Shown one piece after another: positions 32,776 through 43,518 of a stretch of DNA of 64,000 nt. The stretch lies in assembly GCF_024679095.1 (NCBI RefSeq), contig NC_066553.1:3213494-3277493 (forward strand). The letters are read 5' to 3'. Numbering within the stretch: the first letter of the stretch is position 1; every line of letters begins with the position of its first letter. The stretch comes from Eriocheir sinensis. Taxonomy: Eukaryota > Arthropoda > Malacostraca > Decapoda > Varunidae. The translations under genes and the position numbers were made by a program. A model generated the notes under the pieces. That model saw nothing but the letters and a program-made list of their open reading frames with translations. It made no database searches and had not been told where the DNA came from.

Positions 32776-35690
32776 TTACGACAATGAGTAATATCTTAGT
32801 TGCTGGTTGGATTCAAAACACTTGTCTAATCTATTCTTGAAGGCCGTAACTGTTGTACTATCAACGACATCACAAGGTAGAGAGTTCCAAACATTAACAA
32901 CTCGATTGAAGAAGAAGTGTTTAGCTTCGTGCGACGAGAATCTTTTACCACTTATCTTCAAATTGTGATTTCTTCTTGTTCTATTTGATCGATCAATTGT
33001 AAAGTAATCTTCCGCATTAATATCACTGAATCCTTTGAACATTTTAAACACTTCTATTAGATCGCCTCGCATTCTTCGTTTTGATAGGCTGAATAAATTT
33101 ACTTCTTTAAGCCTTTGTTCATATGACAAATTTCTCAACCTAGGAATCATCTTTGTTACTCTTCGTTGGACCCGTTCCAACTTTTCTAAGTCTTTTCTGT
33201 AGTAGGGAGACCAAAACTGTACACAGTACTCTAGACGGGGTCGAACCAACGAATTATACAGTTTTAATATTACTTTTTCCGATTTATTATTAAAGACTCG
33301 TCCGATGAAGCCAACCAATTTGTTTGCAGTTTTAACTACCTCTGAACAATGCTGACCGGGCTTTAAATCGCTTGATATAGTGATTCCAAGATCCTTTTCT
33401 TTACTTACTGCAGAAAGTTGTTTGCCATTCATTACGTACCGAACGCGATTGTTATTTTTTCCGATGTGCAACACTTTACATTTGTCAACGTTAAATTTCA
33501 TTTGCCATTGATTGGCCCAACGTGCAAGTCGATCTATATCTGATTGTAAAGCTTCTTCGTCGAGTATCGCAGTTACTTTACTAGCAATTTTTGTGTCATC
33601 AGCAAATTTTGATACTTTGCAAATGAGCCCATCATCGATATCATTAACATAAATTAAGAAGAGCATGGGGCCAAGCACTGATCCTTGAGGTACGCCGCTT
33701 TTGACATCGAGCCAGTTAGATGTAACACCGTTTAGAACTACTCTCTGTTTCCGCTCAGAGAGCCAGTCCGCAAGCCAATTGTGAATGTTACCCGAGATAC
33801 CGTGCGCCAGTAGTTTGCTGAGCAATCGTTGGTGGGGGACCTTATCAAATGCCTTTTGAAAATCCAGATATATGATATCTACTGATCTGCTTCCATCGAA
33901 CACCTCAAAAATATAGTGAAAAAATCAAGTAAGTTAGTCAAACACGAACGTTTACTACGGAAGCCATGTTGCGAATTATTTATTATATTATTTTCTTCGA
34001 AGAATTTCACCATATTGTCGCGAATGATAGTCTCCATTAACTTACAAACAATAGATGTCAGGCTAATTGGTCGATAGTTTCCTGGATGAGACTTGTCCCC
34101 CTTTTTGAAAATTGGTGTGACATTTGCAAGTTTCAATCCGACGGAACTTTTCCATCTGTTAAAGATTTATTGAATATGATGGAGAGCGGTTTACAAATTT
34201 GATGTTTGATTTCTTTTAAGACCCTAGGTGTAATTTTGTCTGGACCAGGAGCTTTGCTTACTTTAATCTTTTCAATTGTGCGTAAAATGTCACTTTCTAC
34301 GATGAGCACGCCACTTAACATCTTTTCGGTCCTTCTAACCTCCGGCGGTTTAGGTGATAAACAATCTTCGTCGGTAAATACGGATGCGAAAAAGTTATTT
34401 AGGATTGTAGCCATTTCATTTTCATCGATCGTGTGGTTACCATTTTCATTAGCAAGCGGTCCGATACCACAAGTGAGTGACTTTTTATTATTTACATAGC
34501 TGAAAAATTCTTTAGGATTAGATTTACTTGTTTCCGCTATATATTCTTCAAGATTTTTCTTGCTTCGTTTTATTAATTTCTTGGTTTCGCGGCGAATTCT
34601 GTCCAACTCTAGTTTGTCAGCCTCGCTCTGAGATGATATGTACCTACTGTATACGCGTTTTTTAAGAGATAGGCTATTTTGAATTTCGTTATTCCACCAT
34701 TTGGGTTTCTTCTTAGAAGCTGAACGTCTGTTACGATAGGGTACGCATATGCTTATGGCATTGTTCAATATTGTGGTGAAGGCCCCCCAAGATTTATCAA
34801 TATCTGTTTCCGCCGTGATTTCAGTCCAGTCAGAATTATTTAGAATTGATCGGAGTCTTACGAAATTCGCTCTCTGATAATCAGGCACCTTTTCTTTACT
34901 AGGAGTTACTTTACTTTCTTTCATATTGATGCTGAATGTGATTGTTCGGTGATCGCTAGAACTAAAACTTGGACCAACATTTACTTCGTTAGCTAGATCA
35001 GCTGTCGTTGAAAAGATAAGGTCAAGTATACTATTTTCCCGAGTCGGTTCTTGAACGTGTTGATGTAAATCACTTTCTAGTAAATTTGTGTACAGATCGA
35101 GCCCTGTATGACAGTTCAACGGTTCACCCCATCTTTTCACTGGCAAGTTAAAGTCCCCAACAATTACTGCCTCGCAACTGCTACTTGTTTCTAATAATAA
35201 TTCACTTAATGCGTGGTCGATATCAAGAGTCTGCCTTGGCGGTCTGTAGATAAGTCCAATTACTATTTTACGAGATTTATTTTTAATTTCAATGAAGACC
35301 GTGTCTACATTGGTTATAATATCTGTTTTCACGGATACTGGATGGAGAGAGTTGTGGATATAAAAGATAACGCCTCCACCCTGTCTGTTCTCTCTTTCAT
35401 GACTAAAAATGGTATAACCCGGTAATCTATATTCCGCAATGAAATCTCTATTTGAAGTGTCTATCCAAGATTCTGTGACTCCGATGATGTGATAATGATT
35501 TGTAGCTGCGAGGACTTCTAAGTCTTCAAATTTGTTACGTAGGCTACGAGCGTTTACATAGCAAGCTTTAATGTGATTCGAGTCGGGAGTTTTGCGGGTT
35601 GAGTGCACCCTTACGGTGGAGCTGCTGGTGTGAATTAAGAAAGACGAAAGGGAAACGGAATTTGCCTGAAGAAAAGTAGATTCGAGGGAT
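32700..35690 (-). mobile_element. L2/CR1-like non-LTR retrotransposon, 5' truncated
   Basis: The whole element, with limits approximate on both sides. It holds one protein region with an apurinic-type endonuclease followed by a reverse transcriptase, the arrangement of the CR1/L2/Jockey group. No ORF1 is visible upstream, so it is truncated at the 5' end, the usual result of incomplete target-primed reverse transcription. It is the only near-full-length transposon in the window. Low internal decay suggests a fairly recent insertion. Confidence 0.8.
32776..35608 (-). pseudogene. LINE ORF2: endonuclease-reverse transcriptase, two frameshifts
   Basis: Would nick target DNA and copy the element RNA at the nick. 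First segment (35608-34133): endonuclease with VNARS (residues 18-22), TESW (45-48), YRPP (121-124), GDFN (151-154) and SSDH (217-220), then a linker into the reverse transcriptase. Second segment (34136-33879): FKKGDKSHPGNYRPISLT and a conserved HGFR box. Third segment (33902-32776): YLDFQKAFDKVPH, GVPQGSVLGP, the catalytic FADD, the DKCKVLHIGK box and the C-terminal WNSLP motif, ending in TAA. The frame breaks near 34134 (after VPSD) and near 33895, each consistent with loss of one base; all catalytic motifs are otherwise intact. The first segment starts at a GTG, but the frame is open for some distance upstream, so the true start is unknown. Confidence 0.85.
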
Positions 35691-36350
35691 AATTACAACT
35701 TCTTCCTCAGGTTGGTCCCTTTTCTAACTCAGATTCGGGGCCATTAAGTTAAACACCTGCCTGCCTGCCCGCCCGTCGCTGCTCGTCAGTCTCTCACGGG
35801 CGGGAACACTTCAGCTTTCCCTATTTAGATTTAAGTTCCTTCGCTACGCCTCTAAACCAAACAGCGTCATTTCTTAGTGTCATTTCTTATCACGGCAAAA
35901 CTCATTCACAATATTCACTGCACGTCAACACTTTAGGTCAGACTCGGCAACATCACCCATGAGGAATTGAAGACAAACATCGGCAACATCTTTCTTATCT
36001 ATTCTGACCTCACAACTTCACAACTGCACAACTTCACATGTCTCTCATTCATTGATGTATCCACTCGGAGCAAGCAAGCGTCGAGTGTCAGGACGTTGGC
36101 TTTTGTGGTCCAGAGAGAATCGGGCTCGTCACGCCGAAGCTCTTTAAACTGTCGAGGAAGTGAAGTCTTTGTGAGGGCCTCGTCTCTTTGTTTTAGGTGT
36201 TCCGATATTCAAAAGCTCGCCGATTACTGTCAACTTTTTTTCCATGCTTGTTTTGCTTCCGGATTTGGAGTTGAAGATGAGGATATGAACATGGGAGAAT
36301 GAAATGACTTATAAGAGTGATATCAATAGAAATAAGTGATATTGCGCTAA
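35691..36350. other. Unique DNA with one arm of an inverted repeat
   Basis: Apart from the arm at 35827-35908 nothing is recognised. Frames across 35967-36302 have no known domain. Confidence 0.4.
35827..35908 (+). repeat. Left arm of an 82-bp perfect inverted repeat
   Basis: From AGATTTAAGTTCCTTCGCTA to CGGCAAAACTCATTCAC. Identical, by reading base for base, to the reverse complement of 38448-38529. Confidence 0.9.
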
Positions 36351-36354
36351 TAGT

Positions 36355-36432
36355 TGTAGTAGTAGTAGTTGTTGTAGTAGTAGTAGTAGTAGTAGTAATA
36401 GTAGTAATAGTAATAGTAGTAATAGTAGTAGC
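36355..36432. repeat. (AGT)n/(AAT)n microsatellite
   Basis: AGT copies with AAT substitutions over about 75 bp. Confidence 0.9.
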
Positions 36433-36514
36433 TAATGCTGTTTGCTGTTATGGGGAGCTGCAGAATTTTCATGTATTTTCTGTATTTCATGTGATGGAAA
36501 CCCCACTGGCACGC

Positions 36515-36680
36515 CCCCCCCCCCCCCCCCCCACACACCTACACCTACACCCCCTCCCCACACACACATACACACACACACACACACACAAAAAAGATAT
36601 CAGACACAGAAACACACAAACAATCACAAACAGAAACAGCAACAACATACAAACAAACAAACAGCTCATGGGGGGGGGGG
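36515..36680. repeat. Poly-C, (CA)n and (ACAA)n-type sequence
   Basis: C-run near 36516-36532, CA-rich to 36592, then CAAA/ACAA motifs and a G-run near 36670-36680. Confidence 0.85.
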
Positions 36681-36837
36681 TTAGGGGGGAAGGGAGAACG
36701 ACAGGACGTGGAGGAAATTGGATCACGTCTTTAGGAGCCATCGCGGAGGAGTGACGAGCGAGGAAGATTCAGTAGATTCGAGGAGGTTGTCTTACGGGGG
36801 GCTGGGAGACGGAGGGAGGGAGGGAGGGAGGGAGCCT

Positions 36838-37192
36838 TCTTCTGTTCTCTTTTATATCTCTTAAAGTATGTGTAGCATCTCTCACTACCTTGTTATGTAT
36901 TCTCTCCTCAGCCTTGTCTACTCTCTTTGTTTTTATATATCTTAATGTTTGTGAAGTATCCCTCTTCTCTTAAATACACCCTTCATTCCCAACTCTCCTC
37001 AGCTCTCTTTAATATATCTCTTAAGGTATATGTAGCATCTCTCACTACCTTCTTCTATATACTCTTCTCAGCCTTGTCTACTCGCTTTTTTTTTATATAT
37101 CTTAATGTTTATGAAGTATCCCTCTCTCTTCTCTTAAATACACTCTAGATTCCCAACTCTCCTCTGCTCTCTTTAATATATCTTAATGTTAA
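36838..37192. repeat. 160-bp direct repeat, about 2.2 copies
   Basis: TGTAGCATCTCTCACTACCT at 36871 and 37031 defines a 160-bp unit. TCAGCCTTGTCTACTC and TATATATCTTAATGTTT occur at matching offsets. A partial third copy ends near 37190. Confidence 0.9.
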
Positions 37193-37316
37193 TGACTCTC
37201 CCACTACTTCCCTTTAATTTTTTTTATAGCAATGTTTGTGAAGCATTTATCTGGCCCTCAATACACTCATCAGCGACAACCCTCTTCTGTTTCCTTCTGT
37301 ATCTCGTAATGTTTGT
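37193..37316 (+). repeat. Dispersed repeat, copy 1 of 2
   Basis: GACTCTCCCACTRCTTC, then TATAGCAATGTTTRTGAAGC, CAGCGACAACCCTCTTCTGT and ATCTCGTAATGTTTG occur in the same order and spacing at 40860-40983. Confidence 0.85.
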
Positions 37317-37484
37317 ATAGATAGAGGGAGGGACGGAGGGGGCATTTGTCTCATGTATAGACTTCTACTGTCTTTCCTTTATCCCAATAAATGGATGAAG
37401 GGCTTTAATGAGGGTGGTGTTGATAAGTCTTTCGCAGCCTGTCTCTCTCTTTTTGTCCAACTGTCTGTCCGTCTCTTTCCAACT

Positions 37485-37800
37485 GTCTGTCTGTTTGTGT
37501 TTTTGTCTGTCTGTGTCTGTCTGTGTCTTTCTCAAACACACACACACAAAAAAAAAACTTTCTTCCCCCCACACAAACACATAGCCCCCCCATACACACA
37601 CTTACCTTCCCCTACATTCACACACACACACACACACACTCACACACACACACACACACACACCTTTCACAAACACCCCCTACAAACAGACACACAAAGA
37701 CCCCCCAACACACACACACATACACATATACCCCCTGCATCAACACCCCCTCTACAAACAAACACACATAGACCCCCCCCCCCCCTACACACACACACAT
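37485..37800. repeat. (GTCT)n, (CA)n and C-rich arrays
   Basis: Short GTCT runs (37484-37530), CA runs (37536-37550, 37617-37660, 37708-37725) and poly-C (37777-37787). Confidence 0.85.
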
Positions 37801-38129
37801 ATGAGTCAGCGTGCGTCCCGGCCATTAACATACGGGCCGCTCCTCACGCTTGGCACTGAGGGACTGCTTCCTAGGCGGCCCTGAACATCTCGCCGCGCTT
37901 AGCCTGGCTCGGGAGGTTTTTCTGCCAGCTCTTTTCTTCACCGACTCTGGATACTTACTGGAGTCCGTTTACCGTGAAATTCGTCGTTTAATGAAGGAGA
38001 AAAAAGGAGCAAGTCTTTGTGTAAATGGTGTTGAGGCATTGTGTTACCGAGGCCTTGTTGAATTTTTATGTTTTTCTGAGTACTGTCTTATGGCTTCACT
38101 AGTTATTTAGGTTGGTATTTTAAGACACT
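37801..38129. other. Unique DNA, no gene seen
   Basis: An 86-codon plus frame (37850-38110) ends in a hydrophobic stretch but has no recognisable family. Left uncalled. Confidence 0.35.
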
Positions 38130-38335
38130 TTTGCTTCTCCTATCAGCTATTTCTAAAGGTCAAAGAGGGGGTCAGTCGGGTTCTAATGAGAGTTTCTTCA
38201 GGTTCACGGTACAGCAGAAGGGTCAAACTACCACCAGGGTCGTAAAACTACTCTTGGAAATGCCCACAACTCCTACGAAAGCCTTGTCAAATTTGTGTTC
38301 TTGGGCGGCGAAGTGTCTTATAATGCAACCCTTTG
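38130..38335 (+). repeat. Single copy of the 105-bp repeat family with flanks
   Basis: ATCAGCTATTTCTAAAGGTC, CAGTCGGGTTCTAATGAG, TTCAGGTTCACGGTACAG, CTACCACCAGGGTCGTAAAA and CCTACGAAAGCCTTGTCAAA match the 3811-4260 array (opposite strand). Best preserved single unit in the window. Confidence 0.85.
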
Positions 38336-38447
38336 AGTCTTTATTCAGTTATGCTATTTGTTCCTTCCCATTTTTGAAGTATGTGATGTGCGCTGTGCCA
38401 TCTATAACAAAGAGAGGAACACAGGGCTGAAAAGGGCAGTGAATGAG

Positions 38448-38529
38448 TGAATGAGTTTTGCCGTGATAAGAAATGACACTAAGAAATGACGCTGTTTGGT
38501 TTAGAGGCGTAGCGAAGGAACTTAAATCT
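38448..38529 (-). repeat. Right arm of an 82-bp perfect inverted repeat
   Basis: Reverse complement of 35827-35908. The outer flanks differ, so the match is confined to the 82 bp. Confidence 0.9.
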
Positions 38530-38710
38530 TAAATAAGAGTTTGTGACATTTTGAAAGACGAAATAAAACTTGTGGTAAAATCAGCCTAAGAACAGATATT
38601 GCTGGAGGCTACTTATGACTTAAATAAGAGTTTGTGACATTTTGAAAGACGAAATAAAACTTGTGGTAAAATCAACCTAAGAACAGATATTGCTGGAGGC
38701 TACTTATGAC
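38529..38710. repeat. 91-bp tandem duplication, nearly identical
   Basis: TTAAATAAGAGTTTGTGACA begins units at 38529 and 38620. One difference is visible (AATCAGCC against AATCAACC). It abuts the inverted-repeat arm. Confidence 0.9.
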
Positions 38711-38990
38711 TAACAGCAATGATAATAATAGTGAGAAAAATAATAATGATGGTGATGCTGATAGTAATAATAATATTAATAAAAATAAAATAAAAATAAC
38801 TAACATCAACAACAATGAAAATCAGGACAACTCTTCTTTCATGTCTTATTTTCCTGAAGAAGCAACACTCAACACGCACGGGGATCTCTTTTATTTTCAT
38901 TCTCCTGTTGTTCATCATTCCCTTGTAAAAAAAAATACCCTTCACTATATAGCGCCATACGATCCTTAAAAAAAAAAAAAAAAAACACTT
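38711..38990. other. (AAT)-rich and unique DNA
   Basis: AATAATAAT-type sequence at 38720-38800 and poly-A at 38969-38985. No gene. Confidence 0.5.
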
Positions 38991-39322
38991 GGTACCGAAA
39001 ACAACAAGAGTTCGCGCCCAAGTCATCCTTTTACTGTCCAAATCCCTTACGCAAGAGTTAACCAGCATCTTCACTCTTTCATCCCTCACGCTGGTAAACT
39101 CTGGAACAATCTTCCTTCATCTGTATTTCCTCCTGCCTACGACTTGAACTCTTTCAAGAGGAGGGTATCAGGACACCTCTCCTCCCGAAACTGACCTATC
39201 TTTCGGCCACTCCTCTAACTCTTTATAGGAGCAGTGAGTAGCGGGCTTTTTATTCACATTTGTTACCTTTTTTTGAGCCCTTGACCTGACTCCTCTGCTG
39301 TAAAAAAAAAAAAAAAAAAAAA
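38991..39322 (+). mobile_element. LINE-A 3' end, longest copy, with ORF2 C-terminus
   Basis: In frame to a TGA at 39192-39194 it reads SRPSHPFTVQIPYARVNQHL then HSFIPHAGKLWNNLPSSV and AYDLNSFKRRVSGHLSSRN. The HAGKLWNNLPSS block is the conserved C-terminal WN-LP motif of LINE reverse-transcriptase proteins. The 3' UTR follows with TTTCGGCCACTCC, GGAGCAGTGAGTAGCGGGC, the T-rich block and a poly(A) at 39302-39322. This copy identifies the shorter GTAGCGGGC fragments as LINE tails and fixes their orientation. Confidence 0.85.
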
Positions 39323-39510
39323 GTACATATCCTCTCGTTCAGCTTTTGCTCATCAGGACAGTAAACACCTCGGGACACATCACTCGCTGCGGGCTCCTTA
39401 GTACCTCAGTTTTATCTTCGCTCCGTCCCTCCAGGTGCCGCTCATCGACCAGGAAGAGCAGCAGGCCGGGGTGAAGCAGCCTTGGACCATTATTCTCAAA
39501 CGCTTCCTTA

Positions 39511-40250
39511 CGCACTCAATTCTGACAGGGTTTTCGTAGGAGTTTTGGGCATTTCCAGAGGTACTTTTATGACCCTGGTGGTAGTCTGACCCTTCTTCTG
39601 TACGTGAACCTAAATAACACACCTTACGCACTCAATTCTGACAGGGTTTTCGTAGGAGTTTTGGGCATTTCCAGAGGTGCTTTTATGACCCTGGTGGTAG
39701 TGTGACCCTTCTTCTGTACCGTGAACCTAAATAACACTCCTTACGCACTCAATTCTGACAGGGTTTTGGGCATTTCCAGAGGTGCTTTTATGACCCTGGT
39801 GGTAGTCTGACCCCTCTTCTGTACCATGAACCTAAATACCACCTCACGCACTCAATTCTGTTCAGGGTTTTTTTAGGGTTTGCATTTTTAGAGGTTTTTT
39901 ATGATGGTGGTGGTGTAACCCTTCTTCTCTGTATGAACAAAAAATAACTCCTTACCCACTCAATTTTGACAGGGTTTTCGTTAGAGTTTTGGGCATTTCC
40001 AGAGGTGCTTTTATGACCCTGGTGGTAGTGTGACCCTTCTTCTGTACCATGAACCTAAATAACACTCCTTACGCACTCAATTCTGACAGGGTTTTCGTAG
40101 GAGTTTTGGGCATTTCCAGAGGTGCTTTTATGACCCTGGTGGTAGTCTGACCCTTCTTCTGTACCATGAACCTAAATAACACGCATGAGAACCCGATTGA
40201 TCTTCTTTTTGGCCTTTAAAAATAGTTGATGTGAGAGTTGGAAGCGGCTC
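39511..40250 (-). repeat. About 116-bp minisatellite, 6 units, of the 105-bp family
   Basis: GACAGGGTTTTCGTAGGAGT (or variants) begins units near 39524, 39640, 39757, 39860, 39968 and 40085. Units share TATGACCCTGGTGGTAG and CTTCTTCTGTACCATGAACC with 3811-4260 but carry an extra CCTTACGCACTCAATTCTG. Unit 3 lacks about 12 bp and unit 4 is decayed. The tail matches 4231-4280. Confidence 0.9.
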
Positions 40251-40599
40251 ATACCAAACCAGGAAAGCCTCTACATTATTTTTTTCTCGTTTATGCCATG
40301 TGGAGGTCCCGTTGTGGCCATAGGCTGTCTTCTAAGCAGTCGTGACCGGCCTAGACAGCTGCTGGTGATGGTAGATTGATTCCTTTATACAGTGGCGCCG
40401 ATGTGTGTTGCTACGGTTGGGTTCATTCGAAAGAGGATCCAGATTCTTTAGAAGGAAACTTTTACTTAGTGGTTCAAGGCTTTATTGGATTTGTAAGTTT
40501 ATTGTTTTTTTTGGTCAGTTTGTGGCTTTTGTATGGAGGAGGTGTGAGTGTGGTGGTATCGATTGTAATGTAGTAGTTTTAGTAGTAATAGTAGTACTT

Positions 40600-40600
<1 letters not shown>
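40251..40600. other. Unique DNA, no gene seen
   Basis: Frames across 40376-40573 have a hydrophobic segment but no recognisable family. Confidence 0.4.
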
Positions 40601-40602
<2 letters not shown>

Positions 40603-40669
<67 letters not shown>

Positions 40670-40670
40670 C
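40603..40670. repeat. (TTA)n microsatellite
   Basis: About 22 perfect TTA copies; a (TTG)n run follows at 40774-40806. Confidence 0.95.
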
Positions 40671-40859
40671 CATGAATTTATCTAATCTAATTTTGAATGT
40701 GAGTTTTGTATTGGCACTCACAACATGACTACCAAACCTGTTTCACTCGTTTCTACCACTGCGTAATAGTAATTGTTGTTGTTTTTGTTGTTGTTGTTGT
40801 TGTTGTAACCGTAATAACAACTTCCGGTGTGTTTTTTGTATTTTTATTTTCGTGTTTGT

Positions 40860-40983
40860 AGACTCTCCCACTGCTTCTGTTTTTTTTTTTTTATAGCAAT
40901 GTTTATGAAGCATTTATCTTGCCCTAAATACACTCACCAGCGACAACCCTCTTCTGTTTTCTTCTATATCTCGTAATGTTTGA
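40860..40983 (+). repeat. Dispersed repeat, copy 2 of 2
   Basis: Matches 37193-37316 with scattered substitutions, same orientation. Confidence 0.85.
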
Positions 40984-41269
40984 ATAAGAACCTCTCACTA
41001 CCTTGTCCTCAACACGGCTCCACAACCCCATCTCGCCTACTCACCTCACCCTCTGTTTCTCTGCCCTGTTTCACCCCATCTAGTTATCTTTCATCTCTAC
41101 CCTGCTCTGTACCCTTCCCTGTCCTGTCCTCTGCCATCGCACTTGTCTTGTTCTGGAGGTCAAATGGGTGTTTAGAATCTCTGTTTACTCTGCCGTTCTC
41201 CTTCTCCCCTGTCCCAGCCTTCCTACCCTGCCCTGAGCTGTTCTTTACTTCTTGCTGGTTGTGCAGAAT

Positions 41270-41445
41270 CTACCCTTCCCTTCGTTCCCTCGCCCCAGAC
41301 TATCTCCCGTGTCCTATTCTCTCCTATGATCCTTTGCTTTGCTCTTGGGTGTAGGTGTACATATATACTTAGTGGAGCCTCTCGCTTTACCCTTCCCTCC
41401 GTTCCCTCGTCCCAGACTGTCTCCCGTGTCCCATTCTGTTCTGTT
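41270..41445. repeat. About 118-bp offset partial duplication
   Basis: TACCCTTCCCTYCGTTCCCT and CAGACTRTCTCCCGTGTCC recur about 118 bp apart; the sequence between is not duplicated. Surrounding 40990-41520 is C/T-rich and holds no gene. Confidence 0.75.
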
Positions 41446-41599
41446 CCTCTGCATTTGTGTTGATGTTCTGCACGTGTGGTGATGTTTGTGGCAAGTGAGA
41501 GGAAAGATAATTGTTCAATCTATTCGTGTTGCTGGAAATAAATTACCCGTGTTTTCAAACTTACGACGGTTTTTATTAGACTCGCCGTTCTTGAGCATT

Positions 41600-42245
41600 T
41601 TGAGGTATTAGACGCTGATAATAAAAGAGGAGTTAGGAAAATTATGAAAGAAATAATAGAGGATTGAAGAGGATTATGTGCGTGGAAATGATAGACGCTG
41701 ATAATAAAAGAGGAGTTAGGAAAATTATGAAAGAAATAATAGAGGATTGAAGAAGCGTGGAAATGATAGACACTGATAATAAAAGAGGAGTTAGGAAAAT
41801 TATGAAAGAAATAATAGAGGAATGAAGATGACGATGATGTGGTCGATTTGAAGTGAAGGATAAATGTTTAATCTATCCCTACTCGAAATAGTTACCCACG
41901 TCTTGGAACTTATTAGACTCGCTGATGATAAATGAGGAGTTGCGAAAATTTAGAAAGAAATAATAGAGGATTGAAGAGGATAATGTGCGCGGGAATGATA
42001 GAGGATTGACATGATAGAGGATTGAAGAGCATAACGTGCGTGGAAATGATAGAGGATTGAAATTATAGAGGATTGAATATGATGATGTTAATGGAAATGA
42101 TAGAGAATTGACATGATAGAGGATTGAAGACGATAATGTGCATGGAAATGATAGAGGATTGAAATTATAGAGGATTGAATATGATGATGTTAATGGAAAT
42201 GATAGAGGATTGAAATGATAGAGGATTGAAGATAATGTGGATGGA
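41600..42245. repeat. Complex A/T-rich minisatellite
   Basis: GACGCTGATAATAAAAGAGG at 41611 and 41694 (variant at 41769) gives 75-83 bp units. From 41980 a shorter unit, AATGATAGAGGATTGA, is reiterated with TATGATGATGTTAATGG inserts. An older unit lies at 41920-41975. Confidence 0.85.
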
Positions 42246-42640
42246 TAGAAAGGGTTTAGATTTGTGTTAATTAAAGTTGCTTAGCGTATACTCTCTCGTT
42301 ATCTTGTGTTTTGTTTTCTTCTCTTCTTCGTACGAACTTAATTAATGTCTAGATCTTATTCCTTCGGGTTGCATTTTTTCTTCGTCGTCGTACAAACTTA
42401 ATACCTAAATCATTCCTTGCTTATCTTTCTTTTCCTTCTTCTTTCTTTCTTTAAGTCTTCCCTTCCTTTTCTTCGTATGAACCTGATGGATAAGTCATAA
42501 TCGTGTTCATGTCGCATTTGTCTTTAATCCGTACAAACCTAGTATTTAAATCCTTCTACCTTTCTTTTATCTTCTTTCTTTAAATCTCTCCTTTCTTTTC
42601 TTCGTACAAACCTAATTCATAAATCTCACTCGTTCTTCTA
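42246..42640. repeat. Degenerate C/T-rich repeat with a CTTCGTACRAACYTAAT motif
   Basis: The motif recurs near 42327, 42375, 42473, 42528 and 42600, roughly every 50-95 bp. Confidence 0.6.
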
Positions 42641-42933
42641 CCCGTGTGAAGCAAGCAACAAGGATCGTCCACCTAAGTCTCGCTGGGGAGGTCGAGTTTA
42701 GCCAAGCCGTTCTCATGAGCTACGTTAAAACAAAGGACGTTCGCGGTGTGTTTAGCCTGACGAGAGCGGTTAACCGGGGTGGTGGTGTCGTCTGCAAAAC
42801 TCTTGGTCGTGTGTCGCGTCTTGTGGCCACGGAACACGGAACACGTCGGGACAGGGACACAGCAGCACCCACTAACACTGTGTTCTAGGGTGCAGGGAAG
42901 ACGTCGGGCAATGTTGAGTCCTTCCCCTACACA

Positions 42934-42996
<63 letters not shown>

Positions 42997-43400
42997 GTTG
43001 TTGATCGTCCTCCATTATTTCATCGTTCTTTATCTTCCATGACGCGAGTAAACCAACGTAAAGATTTGAGAGATTGAATTGCCTTCCTCAAGACAAAGCT
43101 GCCACAATGCTGTAACATTGAGGAGATCGCTTTTGTTGTGATGTATTAAAGGAGCTGACTATTTCATTAAAGATCAATTACTGATGTCCCGAACGTGGCG
43201 CCATGATACACACAAGATATGTATAGCGGAAGTAGCGTTTGTGATGTGTGGTGGGGGAGGAAGGTCTGTGGGAAGCCTCGCCTTGGTGTTGGTGAAGCAT
43301 TTCTTTGTGCAGCAGACTTAGAACAGACTGTACTGGGAGCTGTGTCTGGGAAGGTGTGTCGGCGGGCGGCCTGACGCGGGCGAGGGGGTGTGCGGGTGTG
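42641..43400. other. Unique DNA with (CT)n-(CA)n
   Basis: CT run at 42935-42960 and CA run at 42965-42994. No second exon for the candidate gene at 43422 was found here. Confidence 0.5.
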
Positions 43401-43421
43401 GGTAAGGGCTCTGGGTGTTAC

Positions 43422-43518
43422 CTGTGTGTAAGGTGGCCGTGAGGACCAGTAAGAGGATGACGGGAGACAGCAGAGGGGGCCACAGTGGGGCCACGGTTGT
43501 TGCGCCCCTGGCCGCCAT
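43422..43518 (-). CDS. Candidate first coding exon: signal peptide
   Basis: ATG at 43518 lies in a strong Kozak context (CAAGATGG). The 32 encoded residues start MAARGATTVAPLWPPLLS and continue with the hydrophobic core PVILLLVLTATLHT, the n-region/core layout of a cleavable signal peptide. Translation then meets CAG|GTAAC, a good splice donor, leaving one base over (phase 1). Upstream, to about 43900, the DNA is CpG-rich. A first exon with only a signal peptide and a phase 1 end is common in secreted and receptor genes, including Cys-loop receptors. It is on the same strand as the acetylcholine receptor exons and starts about 7 kb past their stop codon, so a second subunit gene is possible, but no further exon was found. 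A chance GC-rich frame remains possible. Confidence 0.45.

Noticed and set aside
38969..38990. Processed pseudogene poly(A)
   Set aside because: The A-run precedes, and does not follow, the LINE-A fragment; no source gene recognised upstream.
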